Source: Saccopteryx bilineata (taxonomy: Eukaryota; Chordata; Mammalia; Chiroptera; Emballonuridae). Taken from it: a stretch of DNA of 64,000 nucleotides. Within the stretch, counting starts at the first letter, position 1. Every line of letters begins with the position of its first letter. The position numbers and the translations under genes were made by a program. Shown here in pieces: positions 33,784 to 43,640 of the stretch. The stretch covers positions 13,579,632 through 13,643,631 of the forward strand of contig NC_089493.1 in the NCBI RefSeq assembly GCF_036850765.1, written 5' to 3'. The notes beneath the pieces were generated by a model that was not told where the DNA came from, searched no databases, and saw nothing but the letters and a program-made list of their open reading frames with translations.

Positions 33784-34516
33784 TGCAACACCTGCTCAGG
33801 TGGCCTTTGCAATAAGAGCAACTCTGTCAGTGGGAGACGTTTTTGCAGAGTGTGGAAGCCGTGACTCCGTGGGAACCTGGACCCTCACACTGCGATGGCT
33901 CTTCCTCCTGAGGGGGTGGGTGACAGCACGCTGTGGGAGGCCACCACGGACTCCGCAGAGGAGTGTCTGTTCCTTAGCTCCACTTTGAAGGGTGCTTTTC
34001 AGAACCAGACTACTGGTGGCCCATTGCAAGCCTCGGCGCACACATGAGAGACGCACCCATAACCACTATCAATAGCCCTTTCAGAACGTGAAATTGTCAT
34101 TGCTGACGGACAATTTGGAATCCACAGTGGTGTTGAGACTTGGGAGTTGGGAGGATGCCTGATGTGTCAGACTAAAATAAGGTTATGTCTGCATTATTCT
34201 GAAAAGTTTCCTGTCTTAATAGCCAAAAAAGAAATTCTTAAAAATCTAGATTTAGGATAGAGCTGACATTAGAGGATCTGGAGGAAGATGATGATCATAG
34301 GGTGTCTCCTACTGTTCTTCACAAAACGTCCAATAGACTGACGTTAATAAGTGAGAATGAGTTTCAGTGCAGGCACTTGTGGCCTGGGTTTGGTGCAGCT
34401 GACAGCCTGATCGCTGGACAGAGCGAGGCACACAGACACTGGAACCAGATAACCGGGCAGGGTTATTTGATTTTTTTTTTAAGGAAGATCCTGGTGAACA
34501 TGTAATTCAGGGCGAT
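33784..34516. other. no gene recognised
   Basis: Unique-looking sequence between the Ves-like SINE and the 40-bp minisatellite. Nothing identified. Confidence 0.35.
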
Positions 34517-35031
34517 GTGGTTATAGCATGCCTCTTATCACCCCCCCATTGCCGAGAGTGGTTATAGCATGCCTCTTATCACCCCCCATTGCCGAGAGTG
34601 GTTATAGCATGCCTCTTATCACCCACCACTGCCGAGAGTGGTTATAGCATGCCTCTTATCACCCACCACTGCCGAGAGTGGTTATAGCATGCCTCTTATC
34701 ACCCACCACTGCCGAGAGTGGTTATAGCATGCCTCTTATCACCCACCACTGCCGAGAGTGGTTATAGCATGCCTCTTATCACCCACCACTGCCGAGAGTG
34801 GTTATAGCATGCCTCTTATCACCCACCACTGCCGAGAGTGGTTATAGCATGCCTCTTATCACCACCATTGCCGAGAGTGGTTATAGCATGCCTCTTATCA
34901 CCCCTCATTGCCGAGAGTGGTTATAGCCTCTTATCACCCACCAATGCCGAGAGTGGTTATAGCATGCCTCTTATCACCCACCATTGCCAAGAGTGGTTAT
35001 AGCATGCCTCTTATCACCACCATTGCTGGAT
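34517..35031. repeat. minisatellite, 13 units of about 40 bp
   Basis: The unit reads 'gtggttatagcatgcctctt' then 'atcacccaccactgccgaga'. I counted 13 starts. The central units (about 34598-34877) are identical or nearly so. Outer units vary in the C run and in 'accact', 'accatt' or 'tcatt', as expected when homogenisation acts mainly on the middle. Each unit holds the palindrome GCATGC except one shortened unit near 34916. Confidence 0.95.
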
Positions 35032-35093
35032 TCCTTACTCTTCTTCTCATGGGCAGATTCCAGAAAAGCGATAGGTACAGTGACACCTGACTA

Positions 35094-35432
35094 CCATGTT
35101 TCCCCAGGCATAAGACGCTTCCATGTATAAGACGCACCTTAATTTTGGGGCCTGAAAATTTTTTTTTAAATGTATTACATAAAGATATTGAACTCAAGTT
35201 TTATTCATCATAAAATTCATACAACTCCTCATCACTGTCAAAACTCCTATCCATTAGCTTGTCCTCATCTGTGTCTGATGACGAATCACTGTCTTCAACA
35301 ATGAGCACAGAAACAATCACAAAAAAGCAGGAAATGCAAGTAAAAAATCTACAACCACTGTGTAAGATGCACCCAGTTTTTAGACCCCAAATTTTTTGAA
35401 AAAGGGTACGTCTTATACAGGGGGAAATATGG
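35094..35432 (-). mobile_element. pogo-like non-autonomous DNA transposon
   Basis: The ends are 'ccatgtttccccaggcataa' on the left and, reversed, 'ccatatttccccctgtataa' on the right. Flanking TA dinucleotides at 35092-35093 and 35433-35434 are the target duplication. Subterminal 'ataagacgcacc' motifs repeat in both ends. It keeps part of a transposase 3' end on the minus strand. A second copy of the family is at 50424-59194. Confidence 0.8.
35201..35300 (-). pseudogene. pogo-like transposase C-terminal remnant
   Basis: The minus strand encodes an acidic, serine-rich tail including EDSDSSSDTDEDKLMD and, at the end, FDSDEELYEFYDE before a stop. A short acidic tail of this kind closes many pogo-clade transposases (family knowledge), where the catalytic DDE domain lies upstream. 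Here the catalytic part is absent, so the protein cannot function. An AATAAA-like signal overlaps the stop. Confidence 0.5.
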
Positions 35433-35790
35433 TACATAATTATTAAGCCATTGCCAGGATACAGTGCTGACATGAAACCTTCATTTTTCAGGTAGTGTAA
35501 GCCAAGACTACCACTGGGTGTCGGACATCAAGGTGCAGGGAATCCCACATCTGCTCAGCTTGCTCACGTTGGGGGCATGCACCGCTGCTCTGGGTCTTCA
35601 CTTTCCACTGAGCGTTGCTCATCTGTGCCTTTCAAGTTTCTCAGTCCAATAAATCAATAATGAAGTACTGTAGTGTTTCACTACAGTTCTTGCTAGAATT
35701 TCAAGCATGCTATTTAAGTCACCTGGCCAGGTATAATTAACAGTCAACCTCTTTAAAATGAGAAAATTTATTGTTTGGTAAATACTTTAA
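35433..35790. other. no gene recognised
   Basis: Nothing identified between the pogo-like element and the next SINE. Confidence 0.35.
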
Positions 35791-35800
35791 ACTAAATACG

Positions 35801-36155
35801 CAGCCTGCATGGTGGTGGCACAGGGGATAAAGCATCAACCTGGAATGTTGACGTCACCGGTTTAAAACCCCGAGGTCGCTGGCTCTGAGTGCAGGCTCAT
35901 TAGCACGGGGTCACTGGCTTGAGCTGGCATGTGGATCATCCACATGATCTAAAGCTCACCAGCCTGAGCCCAAAGGTCACTGGCATGTAAAGCCCAAGGT
36001 CACTGCTTTGAGCAAGGGGATACTGGCTTGGCCTTAGTTAAAACACGCATGAGAAGCAATCATTGCACAACTAAAGTAAAAGCAACTATGAGTTGATGCT
36101 TCTCACCCTCTCTCTCCTTTCCTCTTCCTCTCTCTCTCAAAACCCCCCCCCAAAC
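35801..36155 (+). mobile_element. second-type tRNA SINE (long form)
   Basis: Plus-strand relative of the copy at 21127-21537: 'ggtggtggcacaggggataa' head, then 'ggtcgctggctctgagtgca', several 'aaggtcact' modules, 'gagaagcaatcattgcacaa' and a TC-rich end. Imperfect duplication 'aactaaatacg' / 'aactaaatatg'. Confidence 0.85.
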
Positions 36156-36159
36156 AACT

Positions 36160-36641
36160 AAATATGTAAACGAATGCTGAATGTCCATCAAAAGGCATAG
36201 CACTTTGTACTTACGCTTTTTACCAGTTTTTCATTCAATCAGGTCTGAACTATTTAGCACTTGAGAAACATGACTATGCATAATTACACCTGCCCGTGGG
36301 AAAAAGCAGGACCTCGAGTGCATGCATTTGCACTGGAGATTCCAACTGCACAGACCTGTGTGCCATCTGAGTGGATACGTATCTCTTCTGTGGGCTGACA
36401 TGCACATACGCCATTTCATTCAGTAGGAACCTGGAGGCTGCTGCCGTTCTCCCACTGAACCAAATCACTGCCTGTGCAAAGCCTGGACGCGATCCTTGAA
36501 CACTTGTCCCAAAAGTTAGTTTGCAGAAATGTTAACATTTCAAAATGCAGCAGGGTATCTTAATGTATAAAATATTAGAAGTGTGCATTGCATACTTAGT
36601 AGAGGAGATCATTAGGTATGAATTCTGTCCAATGCATACTT
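36160..36641. other. no gene recognised
   Basis: Nothing identified. Confidence 0.35.
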
Positions 36642-36840
36642 TAGGTTTTTAAATTTACTTATTGATTTTAGAGAGAAAATAAAGGGAGGGGGAGAGGGGT
36701 AGAGAGACAGGCAGACAGACATGGATCTGTTGTCCTACTCATTTAAGCAGTCAAGGTTGATTCTTGTATGTGCCCTGACCAGATATGGAACCCGCAAGCT
36801 CGGTCTAACCGGACAATGCTCTGAGCTGTGATCCGCTGCC
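36642..36840 (-). mobile_element. Ves-like SINE, antisense, head lost
   Basis: 'tttttaaatttacttattga' reversed tail, GA-rich middle, 'gattcttgtatgtgccctga' and 'tatggaacccgcaagctcgg'. The Rhin-1-like SINE at 36850 entered at its edge, and the remaining head cannot be found beyond it. Confidence 0.7.
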
Positions 36841-36849
36841 CACGTTTTC

Positions 36850-37219
36850 AGGGTGTTTTTTTTGTACTTTTCTGAAGCTGGAAACGGGGAGAGACAGTCA
36901 GAGAGACTCCCGCATGCACCCCACCGGGATCCACCCGGCATGCCCACCAGGGGGCGATGCTCTGCCCCTCCCAGGCGTCGCTCTGCCGCAACCAGAGCCA
37001 CTCTAGCGCCTGGGGCAGAGGCCAAGGAGCCATCCCCAGCGCCCGGGCCATCTTTGCTCCAATGGAGCCTTGGCTGTGGGAGGGGAAGAGAGAGACAGAG
37101 AGGAAGGAGGGGGGGTGGAGAAGCAAATGGGCGCTTCTCCTATGTGCCCTGGCCGGGAATCGAACCCGGGGCCCCCGCACGCCAGGCCAATGCTCTACCG
37201 CTGAGCCAACCGGCCAGGG
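36850..37219 (-). mobile_element. Rhin-1-like SINE
   Basis: Minus-strand complete copy with B box reversed in 'gggaatcgaacccggg' and terminal 'ccggccagggc'. 9-bp duplication cacgttttc at 36841-36849 and 37220-37228. Antisense and sense frames through it (up to 155 codons) are SINE-derived. Confidence 0.93.
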
Positions 37220-37228
37220 CACGTTTTC

Positions 37229-37619
37229 GGTTTTAAGCATGAGATTGTACACCTTTACTGTAAGTCGCTGTGTCTCTGGTGCTAGGTGAGTGTGAGAAGT
37301 TGTCAAGGACTGCAAATATTCTGCTGCCTAGAAAAGAAGACTGTGTGTAGGTATTTCAAATATGCTTAAGTCTCTCTCACTACCTATTCCACATCGTGGG
37401 CTTGTTTTGTGCGTGTGAGTGTGTGTTGCACAGCAGTTAAATCTCCAGGCAGAAAAAGAAATATCCTGAATTCTCATGTTAGTATTCTTTATTGGTTAAT
37501 GTACACCATACATGTTATTTATTTAGAAATGTACAAGATCTAAGCGTATATGTATGTTTTGACAGTTATGCTAAGGTTTCTTTCATTAGAAGCAGATTGT
37601 TTTGGCAAAACTGTAATTT
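37229..37619. other. no gene recognised
   Basis: Nothing identified. Confidence 0.35.
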
Positions 37620-37633
37620 AAGAATAAATGGTA

Positions 37634-37848
37634 GGCCCTGACAGGTTAGCTCAGTTGGTTAGCACGTCATCCAGAAACACCAAGGTGATGAGTTCAATCC
37701 CTGGTCGGGGCACACACAGGAAGCGACCAATGAGTGCACCTCTGAGTGGAACAACAAATGAATGCTTCTCTCTCTCTCTTTCTCTGCCCCTTCCTCTGTC
37801 TCTCTAAAAGCAATAAGTAAAAACAAACAAAAAAAGAAATTAAAAGAA
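37634..37848 (+). mobile_element. Ves-like SINE
   Basis: 'ggccctgacaggttagctca' head, 'gagttcaatccctggtcggg' B-box region, TC-rich middle, A-rich tail. Imperfect duplication 'aagaataaatggta' / 'aagaatgaatgtta'. Confidence 0.82.
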
Positions 37849-37869
37849 AAGAATGAATGTTAAATAAAA

Positions 37870-39711
37870 AATGCAGATTTTGAAAAAAAGAAGAAGCAAA
37901 TTAATTTTCATGCTGAGTTGCAAAGGGAAAAAGCAGGAGAACATGAGCCCTAGGTCATGTACTAACACAGAGCCACTCAAGAAAACTGCACAGTCAGGTG
38001 TAGTTATTATCAGAGCAGGAAATTTGCTGGGAATAGGAGTAGGGGCAGAACCATTCGGCTATGTCAAAGCCAAATACACACAATTTTTGGACCGTTTGCA
38101 CTCCTTGCCTTCCCTGGAAGGAAAAAGAATGTTTGTTCGGTAGGAGAAAATGTGGTCTGGATCTTTCTCCCTTTAGCCGACACTCTAAATCCTGCTAATT
38201 CTGCAAACATCACACCCACCTGCTCTCCACTTTGCTGCTGTAAGGTTAGCTTTCACAAAGGTGGACTTGCTGCTTTGGTCATGCTGAGCTTACAGTGTTC
38301 TGTGACAGCAAAGCCTTTCGTCGAGGGTCCTCAAAACCTGCCCAATCAGCATTTTTCTCCTAGGTGTCTCAAACAGGAAACTCGACGATACATACAAATC
38401 CAATTGTGGAGCCCAAAATAATCTTTCCAATAATTCACATGGATGAATCAATTCTCAATTTCCTGGAACCCAATTAATGGACATTCTATTGTTCTTGGGA
38501 TGTATCACATACTCAACTTTTAGGAAAAGGAGGCCCCTAAGAAGAAACAAAGTGCATCAGATTTATCTAGGACATTTACAAAGTTCGCAAGGGGGTAACT
38601 CGAATACGGGAGGAGATAGTTCCATTTCTGACACTCTCCAAGTTGTAGCTGTTCGTAACAGTGTTGGAGGCGATGCGGAGCCCCAAACAAAAACTCGGAG
38701 GCAGTATAGTGGACTAACATGGTTCAGAAATATTTTGTCCGAACTATGTGAAAACCTCACACACAGGTAAGGTTTGGAAAGAAATACACAAAAATGGAAG
38801 CAGTAAGTCTGGTTAGGGAGATAATGGGTGATTTTTATTCTTCAATTCCAAAGGTGAATATAAGATTATTTTCTCAAGATTTTGGTGGAGGATCTTAGCA
38901 GTCTGTGATGACAAGAGAAGCCAATCAACCAGACCAATTCCCTTCCCAAAGCAACCAGGCGAGGCTTTCCCCGTCTCCCGAAGGGCTCTCTCTGCCACGT
39001 GGCCGTGTCACCCTGTAGCCTGGTGCTCAGGAGCCTACTATGGTTATATAAATCGCAGCACTTTAAAACTAAACTTCATCCTAAGCAATGAGAGCAAGAA
39101 ATCACAGAGGCTTTGTGTGTGTGAGTGTGTGTGTGTATGTGTGCCATTTAAATAAATAAATGCCAATTAAATACCCGTTAAAAATTTCATTTCCCAGGTA
39201 TTAGCTACAATGATGTGTATCCCCAGTGGCACTTGGAGAATCGTGCAGTAGGAATGTCAGTTCTCTGAATCTGTAGCCTATGCAGAGCCCCTAGGTTAGA
39301 GCCTGGCACGTGGGTGGTGAGGGGGAAGCATGAAGCAGATACAGGAGGCTCAGAGAAAGACCAAGAGACTCATCCCTTCTTGAGGATCGAGCCACGTGTC
39401 TGTCCTGGGACTAGGAGATGGGGCTGGATCCTTGTGACGGGTTCCCCTTGTCTGTTTAAGTTTGAGTGGGTTTTGATACCTGTGTTTGAAAGGCCGGGTC
39501 CCACCTTCCTCTTCCTGGCCCTCAGGATGCTGCACATGCTCTGTACCAAAAGGTAATAAGTGGGTACGACAGCATGGGCATTCCTATCCCTGTTCCCTCT
39601 AATAAAGGGGAACTTGCATGGCAACTGCCTTGTTTTCCTTCCAGTATGGTACACTGGGTGTGTGGTGGGTGGGGCAGCTGATTGCCTAGTCCACAGGTGG
39701 CAGCTGCTGGG
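37870..39711. other. no gene recognised; (GT)n at 39115-39141
   Basis: Open frames of 80-97 codons (37871-38143; 38477-38770) and an antisense one of 161 codons (39370-39855, which runs into a tandem repeat) show no known domains. I do not support them as genes. Confidence 0.35.
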
Positions 39712-39728
39712 CAGGCACCCCCTGCCGC

Positions 39729-39826
39729 AGGCACTGAGAGAGGTGCAGACATACCCCCCGCCATAGGCACTGTGGGAGGTGCAGACACACCCCTGCCGCA
39801 GGCACTGTGGGAGGTACAGACACACT
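39729..39826. repeat. three-copy tandem repeat of about 35 bp
   Basis: Unit 'aggcactgtgggaggtgcag' followed by 'acacacccctgccgc', repeated three times with small changes. Confidence 0.85.
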
Positions 39827-39978
39827 GAACTGAACTCGGTAGACATGGAGCTCAAGGTTCCATGCAGACAACAGATCCTAAGACAGAAGTTGGGAACCTA
39901 TGGCTCGCAAGCCAGATGTGGCTCTTTTGATGGCTGCATCTGGCTCGCAGACAAATCTTTAATAAAAAAATAACATTA

Positions 39979-40391
39979 GCCCTGGCCGGTTGGCTCAGCG
40001 GTAGAGCGTCGGCCTAGCATGCGGAGGACCCAGGTTTGATTCCCGGCCAGGGCACACAGGAGAAGCGCCCATTTGCTTCTCCACCCCTCTGCCGCGCTTT
40101 CCTCTCTGTCTCTCTCTTCCCCTCCCGCAGCCAAGGCTCCATTGGAGCAAAGATGGCCCGGGCGCTGGGGATGGCTCTGTGGCCTCTGCCTCAGGCACTA
40201 GAGTGGCTCTGGTCACAACATGGCGACGCCCAGGATGGGCAGAGCATCGCCCCCTGGTGGGCAGAGCGTCGCCCCTGGTGGGCGTGCCAGGTGGATCCCG
40301 GTCGGGCGCATGCGGGACTCTGTCTGACTGTCTCTCCCTGTTTCCAGCTTCAGAAAAATTAAAAAAAAAAAAAAAAGTAAAAAAAAAAAAA
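39979..40391 (+). mobile_element. Rhin-1-like SINE inside the hAT element
   Basis: Complete copy with A box 'tggctcagcgg' and B box 'ggtttgattcc', and a long A-rich tail. Duplication aacatta at 39972-39978 and 40392-40398. It shows that the SINE was active after the hAT copy inserted. Confidence 0.93.
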
Positions 40392-40612
40392 AACATTAAA
40401 AATATATAAAACATTCTCATGTATTACAATCCATTCACTTCCTACCGCTCATGTTCATGGTTGCAGGTGGCTGGAGCCAATCACAGCTGTCCTCTGGGAC
40501 AACACCAAATTTTTATTGGATAATGCGTAAGGTACATGGGTTGTTGTGAGGTCAGGAAGTAAACTTCCCTCCTTTTAATCAAGTAGCCAGCTAGCTAATT
40601 GCAGAAACCCTT

Positions 40613-42560
40613 TTGACGAAGAAGATAGCTAAAAGAAAAAAAGATAAGGAGTATTGTTCTTTTCAGCAGGAACGGACAGAGGTATTCGCCTTTGTGGAGA
40701 GAGCAGGTTCTGCAGTGTGTCTAATATGCAATGATAAAATTGCACTGATGAAATGGTCAAATATAAAGCAGCACTTCAACACACACCATACTACATTTGC
40801 ATGGAAATATCCAGTGGGGGACAGCAGGAAGAAAGCATGTCAAGAGCTACTGTGCAGAGTGCAAGCTAGTCAGCAGCAACTCCGTGTTTGGACCCAACAA
40901 GGTGACTGGGATTCGGCTAGCTTTGCTGGTGCTTTAGCAATTGTGAGAAATGGAAAGCCCTTCACAGATAGGGAGTATGCCAAAACATTCATGCTTGATG
41001 TTGCCAATGAACTTTTTGACAACTTTTCGGATAAAGACAAGATAATCAAATGAATAAAAGACATGCCTCTGTCGGCAAGAACTGTTCACGATCGTACCAT
41101 CATGATGGCAAATCAAATTGAGGCAACACAAGTGAAGGACATAAATGCAGCTCCATTCTTTTCTCTCGCTTTGGATGAGTCAACAAACGTAAGCCATTTA
41201 TCCCAGTTCAGCATGATTGCAAGGTATGCTGTTGGTGACACACTACGTGAGGAAAGTCTTGCTGTTCTGCCTATGAAAGAGACAACAAGAGGGGAGGATT
41301 TATTCAAGTCTTTCACTGAGTTTACTAAAGAAAAAAAATCTACCAATGGATAAACTTATTTCAGTGTGTACTGATGATGCTCCGTGCATGGTGGGGAAAA
41401 ACAGAGGATTCGTAGCACTTCTTTGTGAACATGAAAAGAGACCCATCCTAAGTTTTCACTGCATCCTACATCAGGAGGTGCTTTTTGCTCAGATGTGTGC
41501 CGAGCAGCTTGGTGAGGTGATGTCGCTGGTCATTCGGGTGGTCAACTTTATTGTTGCCTGAGCTTTAAATGATCACCAGTTTAAAACACTGCTGGATGAA
41601 GTTGGGAATAATTATCCTGGTCTGCTTCTGCACAGCAATGTGCGCTGGTTGTCAAGTGGGAAGGTGCTCAGCCGTTTCACGGCTTGTCTGAACAAAATCC
41701 AGACTTTTCTTGAAATGAAAAACGTTGAGCATCCTGAGTTAGCTAACATTGAGTGGCTCCTGAAGTTCTACTATCTCATGGACATGACTGAACATCTGAA
41801 CTAGCTCAATCTGAAAATGCAAGGCATTGGAAATACAGTCTTATCCCTTCAACAGTGTTTGCATTTGAAGACAAGCTGGAACTCTTCATCACTGACATTG
41901 AAACAGGTCATTTACTACACTTTGAAAAACTGGGAGAGTTTAAAGATGCATGCACAGCAAGTGACCCTGCTCAACATCTTGATCTCCAGCAGCTAGCGGG
42001 CTTCACATCTAATCTCCTGCAGTCATTCAAAGTGCACTTTGGAGAATTTTGTTAGTGCACTCGTCTTTTTAAGTTCATCATCCATCCACACGAGTGTGCA
42101 GTGGACAGCACTGACCTGAGTTACATCCCCAGGGTCTCTGTCAGAGATTTTGAGCTACTAGCTGCTGACCTGAAGACCTCAGACATGTGGGTGAATAAGT
42201 TCAAATCACTGAATGAAGATTTGGAAAGACTTGCACAACAGCAAGCTGAGTTGGCGAGCAAACACACAAGTGGGGAGAAATGAAAAAACTTCAACCCGCA
42301 GACCAGCTGATTGTCAAAACTTGGAACGCGTGACCTGTCACATATCACACACTGCAGCGTGTGAGTATTGCTGTACTGACAATGTTTGGCTCTACATATG
42401 CATGTGAACAGTCTTTCTCACATCTAAAGAACATTAAGACCAAGCTACGATCACATTTAACGACAGAAGTCTCAACGCCTGCATGAAGCTTAACCTCACC
42501 ACGTATCAATCAGACTACAAAGCCATCAGCAAAACCATGCAGCACCAGAAGTCGCATTAA
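40613..42560 (+). pseudogene. hAT transposase, BED zinc finger type, decayed
   Basis: The translated blocks give a coherent hAT transposase. About residue 37 onward is a BED-type zinc finger (CLICNDKIALMKWSNIKQHF with the paired HTHH). The middle has the catalytic-core signatures SLALDESTN and CTDDAPCMVG. Near the end GSTYACEQSFSHLKNIKTKL is the hAT C-terminal dimerisation region. From memory it resembles the transposase captured in GTF2IRD2 and Charlie8; this needs a search. Lesions: apparent start is TTG at 40613; in-frame stops at 41051, 41559, 41802 and 42053; a frameshift in the A run near 41332; further frameshifts near 41845, 42277 and 42330, and probably one beyond. It cannot make a functional enzyme. 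Confidence 0.88.
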
Positions 42561-42787
42561 TAGTAAGAAGTACTTTATTCATCATTGATTAGCAACAGCA
42601 TAACAACGTTATTAAAAAGAATTCAGAGACTTATTGTACTTTAAAAGTGTTGGTCTTACATAAACTGCACACATTTACTTGTATTTAAGTGTTAAACATA
42701 TTGTATGGTTCTCACAGAATTACATTTTAAAATATGTGACATTCATGGCTCTCTCAGCCAAAAAGGTTCCCGATCCCTGTCCTAAGA

Positions 42788-43439
42788 GGTGCTAGGAGAC
42801 TCCCAACCTTCTCCGCGAAATGCAAGTTGAAGCAGAAGTCAGGGGACATGATGTAATGAGAGATAGAGGCCAGCGGGGGACAACCGTGCCCACCAAATCC
42901 CATTCCAACAAATCCCGACACAGCCCAGCCAATTATGAAATAAATCAGTCTTTCCAAAAGCTGGGCACTAATTCAGTGACAGAACAAGCACATTGAGAAA
43001 GATTAGGGCTATACCTCAGAGTTCTCCCACTGAGGATTTGACAGACACCTCCACCCAAGGGCAAGGACACCGGGGAGGCTTCCGGGAGGAGGGAGCTGGG
43101 ACAGTCCTGATGCTCTCTGCAAGCAAATGGGAGAGGACAGGGATCCTCACAGAAAATCTCACACCACTCGGCCCCGTCTGCTCCCCTGTAGAAGTGGCAA
43201 AGAGGGATCACGGCACTGGTGACAGCTTTTATTAAAACAAAACCCAAAAACTATCAGGGAAGAATAAAATCAAGTGAACATGGAGCTGATGCCACCTTCA
43301 CTGATATTTTGAATGAATTTTTCTTCATCAGTGCTTAGTGAACAATGGCCATTTTATGTCGTGTTTTTTTGGGAATGTTATGCTCCACTGATTAATCCGA
43401 TAATACAATCCGATGCCTGTGAAGGTGACACAGCCATCT
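42788..43439. other. no gene recognised
   Basis: A 100-codon minus-strand frame (42945-43247) has no recognisable domain. Nothing else. Confidence 0.35.
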
Positions 43440-43640
43440 AGGAAAAGGGTGGGCCTTGGAGTCAGAGGGACCTGCTCCCTGTTCTGCTAATTGTGGGGCG
43501 AGGAGTATGTTTCCTAAGCCTCAGTGTCCGCATCTGTAAAATGGGGATGTCATCGTCCACCACGGAGGGTAGTTCTGAGGGTGGAACGGCCTGGTCACCG
43601 ATGTGCACTCAGTGTGGTGCCTGGTGTGCAGACGAGCTCG
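43440..43640 (+). repeat. MIR SINE
   Basis: Good sense MIR order: 'ggccttggagtcagagggac', 'cctcagtgtccgcatctgta', 'aaatggggatgtcatcgtcc', 'ggagggtagttctgagg', 'gtgtggtgcctggtgtg'. Confidence 0.8.

Larger units (their letters stand above)
39884..42779 (+). mobile_element. hAT transposon, near full length, 8-bp TSD
   Basis: Perfect 8-bp target duplication tcctaaga at 39876-39883 and 42780-42787. Left end 'cagaagttgggaacctatgg'; reversed right end 'cagggatcgggaaccttttgg'. These imperfect inverted repeats fit hAT. The element is 2896 bp including a SINE inserted near its left end (39979-40391), so about 2.48 kb before that. It carries a BED-finger hAT transposase, now broken. Confidence 0.93.

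Noticed and set aside
34517..35031. CRISPR array
   Set aside because: Units are directly adjacent without unique spacers, and the DNA is mammalian. It is a minisatellite.
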